The position numbers and the translations under genes are program-made. The notes below the pieces were generated by a model. The model saw only the letters and a list, made by a program, of their open reading frames with translations, searched no databases and had not been told where the DNA came from. Shown here piece by piece: positions 6,624 through 13,376 of a DNA stretch of 64,000 bases; positions within the stretch are counted from its first letter, which is position 1, and the number at the start of each line of letters is the position of its first letter. This DNA is from Planctomycetota bacterium (lineage in GTDB: Bacteria > Planctomycetota > Planctomycetia > Pirellulales > Lacipirellulaceae), in assembly GCA_029781135.1 (NCBI GenBank), contig JAKOXH010000059.1, positions 92,250-156,249 of the forward strand. Direction: 5' to 3'.

Positions 6624-8504
6624 TCATCTCACCAACCTCATGTCCATGACGTTGGGGAAGAGCGGGAAGGGGATCGGGGTGCCGGGAATTTGATTCCAGG
6701 AATGGGGCCAATAGACGCATAGCGCTTTGCCGATGAGCAAGCGGCGATCGAGATACGCGCCGCCGGGGCGGCCACGATCGCTGTTGAGCCACAGGCGGGC
6801 ATCGGAGCTTTCGGCGCTGTTATCTCCCATGACGAACAGTTGATCTGGCGTGAGCGAGAATTCAACCGTTTGTCGTTCGCTCCAGCGGCTCCAGGTCGAT
6901 GGGTCGCTGGGCAGCCGCAACAGACTCAGGTCGAATGGATGACGGAAATCGGTGACGACGCCGTCGCCCATGCCGCTGCGCAGCGAGCTGTCGGCGATGT
7001 AATAGAGATCGCGCCACAGCTGCAATCTGGTAACCACGAGCTTGGCACCGCGAGCGCCGATTCCGGCCGGCGCCAGGTCGCCCAAATCCTCGCTGCTGGT
7101 TTGCGGTAGAATATTCTTGCGATCGCCGAAGATCTTGTTCACGTCAAACGCGGTGCCGCCATCGAAGGCAATCGATTTGCCGCCGACCCAAACGAGCAGT
7201 TGATCGTCGACGTTCGCGAACGTGACATGGTATTTGCCAGGGCCAGTGATCGACGTCTTGGCCGTGGGTGCGTAATCGGTCAGGCCGGCCGCGCTGAGCT
7301 TGGCTTCACCCGTTTTGACATCGATCGTGCAGGTAAAATGTTTGCCGCCCTCAACGAGATCAAGGAGCAGTTGCCCGTCGGCAGATTGCACGTCGACGTC
7401 GGCTTCGAGCATCAGATCGCCGACCCAGTGCAAACCCTGCCGAAGCTGGTCGATTTCCAACTTGTCGCGCGCGCTGACGACGCGACAGCCGGAGTTCAAA
7501 CGCAGGCGGTCTTCGCGGCCGTTATAGGGATTTGAGTCGGTAATTAGCCGGCGGAGTTTGCTGCGATCGACATTGGCAAAGGGCGGCGCAGTTTGGCCGG
7601 TCGTGCCGCCAGAGCCGGCGACTTTTTCCCAAGTATCATACTGCGGCACCAAGTGTTCGTAGCGCAGCCAGGTTGTGGTGTCGGCCTTGGCAGCAACGCT
7701 GTACCGTTGGTTCACAAGCGTTCCGACAACTGATTTTTCCAGTTGCCAGGCATTCGGATCTCCTAGTGGGGCGTGCCAACGGAGCGGCCAACCAGCCGCC
7801 TCGAGTTGGGCCGGGTCGTGGTCCGTATCGTGCACGAGTTGGCGTACCGCCAACACTTTTTCCGGCGGCTTGCGTTCAATTGCAAAGCTCGCGTTCTTAT
7901 CATCTCCTGGCGGACGGATGAAGATGTCACCCTGAAAAATGCGCAGCGTTTCGCCGGGCAGACCGACAAGCCGTTTGATGTAATTCGTCTTCGCATCGCC
8001 AGGGAACTTGAAGACCACCACATCCCAGCGTTTGGGATCGGTGAACGAATAAAGGTATTTGTTCACGAGAATGCGATCGCCGTTGTAGGAGGGTTGCTTC
8101 TTGATGTCGGCGCGTTGGCCTTCAAGAATGCCAAGCGGCAGGTCGGGCCGCATCGGTATTACATAACGACAGAGCGGACACATGCCGGCAATGCATTCGG
8201 AAGTCTGCCGACGAGGGTCTTCGCTTTCCTCTTCGCTGGCGCTTACTTGAAAGCGATGTCCACACTTCGGGCAGACGACATCCTTGTGACGGCCCATGAG
8301 CGTGGGGGCCATCGAGCCGGTGGGGATGACGAATGCTTCCGCTTCGAACGTGCGGAATAAGAACGCCAATACGAAGGCGATGACGATCGACTCGACCGTT
8401 TCGCGGAACGCGTGGGTTTCGGTCTTGGGTGAATCGGCCGCCTTGCGGTCTGGTGCCTTCACGGGGGCCGCGGCAGATTTGGGAATGTTCTTGTATTTGG
8501 ACAT
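6624..8504 (-). CDS. lepB: signal peptidase I, oversized, with insertion domain
   Basis: 626-residue membrane-anchored serine/lysine signal peptidase, which removes signal peptides from exported proteins. One transmembrane helix (about residues 37-52) precedes the catalytic box PTGSMAPTLM (Ser64); the general-base Lys177 is in YIKRLVGLPGE, and the GDNSAESSDAR box is near residue 560. Typical enzymes are 250-350 residues. Here a Cys4-type zinc-ribbon-like segment (CPKC at 78-81, CPLC at 109-112) follows the Ser box, and a domain of about 350 residues separates the Lys box from GDNS. Part of this resembles a LamG-like jelly roll. ATG at 8504 gives MSKYKN; longer frames would run through the upstream repeat. 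Confidence 0.9.
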   Translation of the reverse strand: MSKYKNIPKSAAAPVKAPDRKAADSPKTETHAFRETVESIVIAFVLAFLFRTFEAEAFVIPTGSMAPTLMGRHKDVVCPKCGHRFQVSASEEESEDPRRQTSECIAGMCPLCRYVIPMRPDLPLGILEGQRADIKKQPSYNGDRILVNKYLYSFTDPKRWDVVVFKFPGDAKTNYIKRLVGLPGETLRIFQGDIFIRPPGDDKNASFAIERKPPEKVLAVRQLVHDTDHDPAQLEAAGWPLRWHAPLGDPNAWQLEKSVVGTLVNQRYSVAAKADTTTWLRYEHLVPQYDTWEKVAGSGGTTGQTAPPFANVDRSKLRRLITDSNPYNGREDRLRLNSGCRVVSARDKLEIDQLRQGLHWVGDLMLEADVDVQSADGQLLLDLVEGGKHFTCTIDVKTGEAKLSAAGLTDYAPTAKTSITGPGKYHVTFANVDDQLLVWVGGKSIAFDGGTAFDVNKIFGDRKNILPQTSSEDLGDLAPAGIGARGAKLVVTRLQLWRDLYYIADSSLRSGMGDGVVTDFRHPFDLSLLRLPSDPSTWSRWSERQTVEFSLTPDQLFVMGDNSAESSDARLWLNSDRGRPGGAYLDRRLLIGKALCVYWPHSWNQIPGTPIPFPLFPNVMDMRLVR

Positions 8505-8540
8505 GGTATGAATTCGCGCCCGGCAGTGAGGAATTCCAGT

Positions 8541-8630
8541 GGGGTGGCACATCCTGAGTCTTCGAAGGGTGTGGCGATTTTGAGAACAGCCAACCACGCC
8601 CGTCGCAAACCCTCCGGGCGTGCCACCCGG
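8541..8630. repeat. GGGTGGCAC/GTGCCACCC palindromic element upstream of lepB
   Basis: About 90 bases bounded by GGGGTGGCAC and GTGCCACCCGG in inverted orientation, with an internal GGTTGGC-type arm. Relatives with the same bounding motif occur inside the composite elements at 29543-29712 and 47841-47998 and at 51529-51614. Confidence 0.65.
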
Positions 8631-8701
8631 CCTAAATCTCAGCGGCTCGCGGCCGCACAAGGGTATTCGCTAGCGGGCTGTAAATATAGGCCAACTCGGG
8701 C

Positions 8702-9430
8702 CTAATTCCCAGCTTCCGGAGCGGCGGCGACACCGTCGCGGCTTGCTAGCAATGAATTTTCGCGTTTGGGCGGCAGAAAACCAGCCGTCCGCGGGGCCGT
8801 CTGTAGCTCGCGGCGGGTGGCGGCGAGAGACTGCGAAATACGCTTCGTGACCAGAGCCACCAGCTCGTCATCCGAGAGTTTGGCGTACTGCGACGGCGAA
8901 ATCGGTGGGCCGAACGTCAGGCCGATCGAGTGGGGACGAACAAGAACGCTGCCACGGGGCAGCGCAGCGAATGCGCCTTCGATGGCCAGCGGCACGATCG
9001 TGGCCTGGCTGCGGCGGGCCAACAGGCAGAAGCCTGAGAAGATTTCGTGGAGCTGGCCATCGGGCGTCCGCGATCCTTCCGGAAACACGAGAACCGCGTT
9101 GTCTTCCTTGAGCAGGCCAAGCGTCGTTCGCAGGCCGGCGAGCGCACTGCCTTCCTGATTGATCGGCACGGCACCCAGGGCGCGAATCCACAAATTGAAA
9201 GGGAAGAAAAATAGCCCATGCCGCGCGAGAAACTTCAATTGCCGTGGGCAGGCGAGTCCCACCAGCACTGGATCAAGATGGCTTTGATGATTCGATAGCA
9301 ATAACACCGGGCCGTTCAATGGAACATTGCCCTTGCCCGAGTATTGAAAACGGAACAAGAGTTGGCTCAGCGCGTAGCAGGGGCACCAAAGGATGGAATA
9401 CCAAAGTCGGGCTGCCAGGTTGTTTTGCAT
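8702..9430 (-). CDS. 1-acyl-sn-glycerol-3-phosphate acyltransferase-like (PlsC family)
   Basis: 242 residues from the ATG at 9430. It is a membrane-associated acyltransferase predicted to transfer an acyl chain to lysophosphatidic acid or a related lysolipid. The family's four blocks are visible: NHQSHLD (HX4D catalytic motif), the GAVPINQEG region, FPEGSRTPDG and VPLAIEGAF. Residues before this ATG are encoded by sequence without coding character. An N-terminal hydrophobic segment (WYSILWCPCYALSQLLF) probably anchors it. The C-terminal 40 residues are low-complexity and polar. It is followed by lepB and lptB on the same strand, an envelope-biogenesis block. Confidence 0.85.
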   Translation of the reverse strand: MQNNLAARLWYSILWCPCYALSQLLFRFQYSGKGNVPLNGPVLLLSNHQSHLDPVLVGLACPRQLKFLARHGLFFFPFNLWIRALGAVPINQEGSALAGLRTTLGLLKEDNAVLVFPEGSRTPDGQLHEIFSGFCLLARRSQATIVPLAIEGAFAALPRGSVLVRPHSIGLTFGPPISPSQYAKLSDDELVALVTKRISQSLAATRRELQTAPRTAGFLPPKRENSLLASRDGVAAAPEAGN

Positions 9431-9905
9431 TGTGCTACGGATTCTGGATGCCTGGTGGGCATGGTCCACCGTTGCCGTACGTGATGAAACTGTAGCACAG
9501 CAAACCAACCGCTTCCATGACTATTTCTGGAGCCGTGCTCGTTCGCGCTGCAGAGTGTTCCGGCGCAAATGGCGCCACGTCATGTATCACTTTTTGGCAT
9601 CCCGGGTCGGGGCGAAGCGAAGGACAATCAATTTTTCTAAGAAGTTCAGGCACGAGACATCGTCTAACCCGGTTGGTTGTTTTTGTATGTCGAAGTCGTC
9701 GCTGACCGCCATCGCCACTTGTGCAGTTCGCGCATGTTCCGGTCCGTTGATCGCGCAGCGCTCAATGTGGTAAACGTGACTACAAGGGCGCTTCCTCGCT
9801 AGCTGTGTCCCATGCAATTCAGATGATGAAATATATTTGCAGCCAAGTGACGAACATGTTACGGTCAAGGCGCAAGAGCAATGCGCATCTATAAGTGAAA
9901 GAGTC
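9431..9905. other. 475-base divergent intergenic region
   Basis: Lies between the divergent acyltransferase and lipoprotein genes and should carry both promoters, but I cannot point to convincing -35/-10 boxes. No gene-like frame, tRNA or long palindrome is visible. The stretch at 9837-9905 is open in frame with the next gene but precedes the better start with its signal sequence. Confidence 0.5.
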
Positions 9906-10571
9906 ATGAAACGCTATCTATTCAACACGGGTTTTGTGCTCGCACTAAGTGCATGCGTCCTCACACGCGCTGACGCTGATGACACAAAGCCAAAAATAAT
10001 TCCGCTAACGGACGTCTGGACTTATGAAATGCCAGGTACCAAAAATGTCCGCGAGCTTGAACCGAAGCTCGACGTACACGATCCGAAGTTCAAAGAAAAA
10101 TGGGAGCGCTCCTTAGTTCGGCAAATTGTTTCGTATTTGTCGTCCCCGGCCCCGCGGGAGCGGGAGAAGCCGCGTCGCGGCTTTGTTGTTATTGGTACGG
10201 GCGGAGAAGCCCTGACGAATGCCCACGCCACATTAAAGGGTAAGAACAACGTGGAGGGGCAGCAGCAAGTGCCGCAGAATGCGGACCTTTCCTTAGTCTT
10301 CTTCCATTACGTCACCGGTTGGCACCCGCAGCTGACCTCCATTCAACAATCGCCTGATGCGATTGTTGTGAAGTACAAGTTTATTCGACCAGAGGAGCCA
10401 TCATTTGGGGCTGCGCGATTTGCGCTTATCCCGCTGGTAAAGTTGTCGCGGGGCACGGTAAACGTGAAGTATGAACAAGAGCAACCAGTCGATTACCGAG
10501 GGCTGCGATTGAATCAAGAAACCAATGCGGAACGGTTAGTATGTGGTTCGTTTTCATTTGAAGTCAGATGA
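9906..10571 (+). CDS. putative lipoprotein of unknown function, upstream of subtilase
   Basis: 221 residues, unrecognised. The N-terminus MKRYLFNTGFVLALSAC has a basic start, a hydrophobic core and an LSAC lipobox with Cys17, so lipidation and anchoring to a membrane are likely. The mature part has mixed charge, a short Pro/Arg/Glu-rich stretch near residue 85 (SSPAPREREKPRR) that may derive from an inserted repeat, and no motif I can name. GTGAAAGAGTC precedes the ATG. Its stop is 11 bases before the chosen start of the subtilase gene, so the two are very probably cotranscribed. A role with the protease (chaperone, inhibitor or substrate) is possible but only from context. Confidence 0.6.
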   Translation: MKRYLFNTGFVLALSACVLTRADADDTKPKIIPLTDVWTYEMPGTKNVRELEPKLDVHDPKFKEKWERSLVRQIVSYLSSPAPREREKPRRGFVVIGTGGEALTNAHATLKGKNNVEGQQQVPQNADLSLVFFHYVTGWHPQLTSIQQSPDAIVVKYKFIRPEEPSFGAARFALIPLVKLSRGTVNVKYEQEQPVDYRGLRLNQETNAERLVCGSFSFEVR

Positions 10572-10582
10572 AGGAGCATGCC

Positions 10583-11248
10583 ATGCGCTACACTGCCATA
10601 TTACTTATGCTTGTCGCCAGAGTTGTATTTGGTGATGCGAGAACGATTGGCCCCGAAGGCATTGACTCTAAAGCAACCGGGCTTGATGGTAGTACCGCGG
10701 AGACGGACGCGCCAGGAATTGAAATTGGTCAGGTCGAACCAGGACGGTCTGGAAAACCAAATTATGGCGTGCCACCCGAACCAGCAGCATCTAACACGAA
10801 ACCAGCGGGAGTCTACTTCAGGGCAGCAGCCGGAATGGCGAATCCTAACGAAGCTGATGGTGATCATGCCACGCAAGTGGCGGGGATAATGATTGGCGAC
10901 AACACAGTGGGTGGCGGCGCATTTGAAGGCGTAGCGCCGAAAGCAAACCTTCACTCAGGAGCGATCGGTCAGGGCAGTGCTGATGATGTTCCGGCGGCGG
11001 CGGACGTAGATTTTGATTTGACCGCTAACAAGATTGCCCATCTCAGCGGGCCAGGTGTTCGTGTGCGAGCAATCAACTTAAGTGCGACGAGAGGCTTACA
11101 AGATTTCGTTGAGCAATTGGACGGAAACACTCACATGACGAAGTTCGTCGATTGGTCAGCACGACAGCACGATATTCTGTACGCCATTGCCTGGGGAAAT
11201 GACAGTCGACCAGCAAAACAACACCTACTGATAACTTTAACGGGATGA
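10583..11248 (+). CDS. subtilisin-like peptidase, N-terminal part (frameshifted gene)
   Basis: 221-codon 5' portion of an S8 serine protease gene. AAGGAG at 10571-10576 sets the ATG at 10583, giving the signal peptide MRYTAILLMLVARVVFG. The catalytic His region is DGDHATQVAGIM, and the oxyanion-hole Asn is in YAIAWGND near the end. The usual catalytic Asp segment appears as IEIGQVEPGR with Glu instead of Asp. The frame ends just after the Asn block, and the catalytic Ser is encoded in the following frame. Near 11213-11219 the reading frame must slip -1 (an AAAA run) to continue as AKTTPTDNFNG into the second part. Either a one-base deletion, an assembly error or frameshifting explains this. 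Confidence 0.8.
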   Translation: MRYTAILLMLVARVVFGDARTIGPEGIDSKATGLDGSTAETDAPGIEIGQVEPGRSGKPNYGVPPEPAASNTKPAGVYFRAAAGMANPNEADGDHATQVAGIMIGDNTVGGGAFEGVAPKANLHSGAIGQGSADDVPAAADVDFDLTANKIAHLSGPGVRVRAINLSATRGLQDFVEQLDGNTHMTKFVDWSARQHDILYAIAWGNDSRPAKQHLLITLTG

Positions 11249-12432
11249 CGATTGCAGCTTCCGAACAAGGCGATCCAACGAATGGCGATCACGTCTATCG
11301 AAAGTTCGGCAGCATCAATAACCTGCAAGGGCAACCAGACTTCCCCCGCACTGCTATAAGCCTAATAGCCCCAGGCCAAGACGTTGCGGTATTGGGTCAC
11401 GGCGACATGGCAACTCTTGGAAATGGCACGAGTGCTGCAACTCCCCACGTCACGGCGACTGTCGCTCTGCTGCAACAATACATGGTGCAACAAATGTCGC
11501 TGCCGACGCCTAATCCGCGCTTCGGTCCCAACTCACAGCGGCACGAAGTAATGAAAGCTGTCATGATGAACGCGGCCGACAAACTCAATGGTGTTCATGG
11601 CTCGACACGTGACATTCTAAGCTTGAATGGGATGAATTGGTTGTCGTCTCCCGCGGCCACCGATGATTCCGTTCCATTAGACCCCTATATAGGTGCCGGT
11701 CACTTGAATGCAAAGCGGTCGGTCCAGCAATATAAGCCTGGCGAATACGACCCCGGAACAGTCCCACCGATTGCGTGGGACTACCACAGCGTCGGAGGCA
11801 GCTCAACACAAGAATACATATTCAATCAACAAATCGGCGGTGGCTACATCGCTGCCACGCTAGCTTGGGACCGAAGAGTTGTGAAAGTAGGTTCACCGAG
11901 TCAAACGAACTACTTGGAAGGTGATGAGTTCGTAAACAATGATCTTATGCACAGCCTAAATAATCTCGACCTCTATTTGATGCCGGCAACGTCTAATGAT
12001 TTGTCTCAGGCGGTCGCTAAATCAATTTCGACAGTGATGAGTGTGGAGCATATTTTCTTTGACATTCCGTCCGCTGGAAATTACAAGCTGGTTGTCCATA
12101 ACAATCTGACTGGCGGCATTGGGGACTCACAAAATTACGCAATTGCGTGGTGGTTCGGTAATGCTCCACCGCTCTTTTCGCCGGGGGATTACAATAAGAA
12201 CGGTTCGGTTGGTCCTGAAGACTATGAAGTTTGGCGGCAGAATTTTGGAGCATCGAATTCCGAAGCCGACGGCAATGGGAACGGTGTCATCGACGCGGGC
12301 GATTACGTCGTGTGGAGAAACAACCTGGCTGGCGTGGGAACCGCCGCGAATGTTCCAGAACCAACTTGGTGGTTGGTGGTGGCACCAGTCATTGCGGGTA
12401 TGACACTTTTTAGGCGTCATTCCCTGAAATGA
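11245..12432 (+). CDS. subtilisin-like peptidase, C-terminal part with dockerin-like repeats and PEP-CTERM tail
   Basis: 3' portion of the same protease. It carries the catalytic Ser block GNGTSAATPHVTATVALL, then a beta-rich region, then two dockerin/EF-hand-like calcium loops (GDYNKNGSVGPEDYEVWR and DGNGNGVIDAGDYVVWR). It ends with a PEP-CTERM signal: VPEP, a hydrophobic helix, then RRHSLK. So the intact product would be a secreted, exosortase-sorted protease. The overlap of ATG at 11245 with the TGA of the first frame looks like translational coupling. But the coding signal of this frame continues upstream of that ATG (encoding TTPTDNFNG from about 11218), so a frameshift is the better reading. 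The part alone lacks the His and would be inactive. Confidence 0.82.
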   Translation: MTIAASEQGDPTNGDHVYRKFGSINNLQGQPDFPRTAISLIAPGQDVAVLGHGDMATLGNGTSAATPHVTATVALLQQYMVQQMSLPTPNPRFGPNSQRHEVMKAVMMNAADKLNGVHGSTRDILSLNGMNWLSSPAATDDSVPLDPYIGAGHLNAKRSVQQYKPGEYDPGTVPPIAWDYHSVGGSSTQEYIFNQQIGGGYIAATLAWDRRVVKVGSPSQTNYLEGDEFVNNDLMHSLNNLDLYLMPATSNDLSQAVAKSISTVMSVEHIFFDIPSAGNYKLVVHNNLTGGIGDSQNYAIAWWFGNAPPLFSPGDYNKNGSVGPEDYEVWRQNFGASNSEADGNGNGVIDAGDYVVWRNNLAGVGTAANVPEPTWWLVVAPVIAGMTLFRRHSLK

Positions 12433-12530
12433 TTTCAGTAATTCGCAGCGGCGACGTAGTGCCTTAATTTAGGTTGTTCGCCACCACGCAGGAGAAGTGC
12501 AAACGAACTTTTCCAAGGCACCCTCACCCC

Positions 12531-12592
12531 GGCCCTCTCCCCAAGGGAGAGGGAGTTTCGTTACCCCGGCCCTCTCCCAGAGAGAGAGGAAA
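12531..12592. repeat. CCCCGGCCCTCTCCC palindromic element, two half-copies
   Basis: CCCCGGCCCTCTCCCCAAGG followed by GAGAGGG forms a short hairpin. A second CCCCGGCCCTCTCCC copy follows at 12574. It lies between the subtilase and cmk stop codons. It is similar in design to the CCCTCCC...GAGGGAGGGG insert at 30091-30125 inside a coding gene. Confidence 0.7.
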
Positions 12593-12600
12593 TTGGTCTC

Positions 12601-13254
12601 CTAGTTGTTTTGCTTTGACCGCACGATTTGTTCGAGGCGAGTGACGACTTCGTTGGGCGACAGGCCGTCGGTGGAGACTTCGATGGCGTCGGCGGCTTTG
12701 CGTAGCGCACCCACTGGGCGCGATTCGTCGCGATGATCGCGCAGCCGCTGGTTGGCGAGCACTTCGTTGAAGGGGATGTTTTCGCCGCGGTTGAGCAGGT
12801 CGGCGTGACGGCGGCGGGCGCGTTCTTCCTCGGCGGCCGTCAAGAAAATCTTGCATTCGGCGTGGGGAAACACGACGGTGCCCTGATCGCGGCCTTCGGT
12901 GACGACATCGTCGTTGGCGGCGGCAGCGCGCTGCCAGGCGACGAGTTCCTGCCGCACGGCCGGGTTATCGGCCGCGTAATGAATCGCGGTCGTCACGTCG
13001 AACTTGCGGATCGCGGTGGTGACATCGCGACCATCGAGTAGCACACGATCGCCGTTGAGTTCGACGCGAATTTCGCGGGCGAGTTCGGCCAGTCGTTGGC
13101 CGTTGGGCAGGTCGTAACCGCGCTCGATGCCAGCCAGCGTTACCGCGCGGTACATGGCCCCGGTATCCAGGAAGCGGAATCCCAGGCGCCGCGCCAGCTC
13201 GCGAGCGGCACTGCTCTTTCCGGCGCCAGCAGGTCCATCGATGGTGACGATCAT
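12601..13254 (-). CDS. cmk: (d)CMP kinase
   Basis: 217-residue cytosolic nucleotide kinase that phosphorylates CMP/dCMP with ATP, part of pyrimidine nucleotide supply. P-loop GPAGAGKSSAARELA is at residues 7-21; LDTGAMYRAVTL, TEGRDQGTVVFP and the LID segment RARRRHADLLNRGE follow, as does DHRDESRPVGALRKA. Length is normal for the short bacterial form. The start ATG at 13254 is the only one before the P-loop. Its upstream neighbour on the same strand is the GH38-like gene, separated by 120 bases of repeats. Confidence 0.95.
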   Translation of the reverse strand: MIVTIDGPAGAGKSSAARELARRLGFRFLDTGAMYRAVTLAGIERGYDLPNGQRLAELAREIRVELNGDRVLLDGRDVTTAIRKFDVTTAIHYAADNPAVRQELVAWQRAAAANDDVVTEGRDQGTVVFPHAECKIFLTAAEEERARRRHADLLNRGENIPFNEVLANQRLRDHRDESRPVGALRKAADAIEVSTDGLSPNEVVTRLEQIVRSKQNN

Positions 13255-13376
13255 GGGAGGGGAGGGGCTGGGGGCTGGGGGCTGGGGGGACAGTTAAAAA
13301 CAGGTGCGTTAACAACTCTGGTTCATTTGCACACGTTTCTGGCCATCGACCCTCAACCCTCGACCCTCGACCCACT
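13255..13376. repeat. GGGGCTG and CCCTCGA minisatellites upstream of cmk
   Basis: GGGGCTGGGGGCTGGGGGCT-type repeats at 13264-13288 and CCTCAACCCTCGACCCTCGA at 13350-13370 flank a unique core. The first unit recurs at 41250-41271 inside the kinase gene, the second at 6600-6615 between lepB and lptB. Being directly upstream of the cmk start, the first tract would form a G-rich or C-rich leader. Confidence 0.75.

Noticed and set aside
11245..11248. ATGA overlap as evidence of two separately translated subtilase genes
   Set aside because: Coding signal of the second frame extends upstream of that ATG and completes the protease fold, so a frameshift within one gene is more likely.
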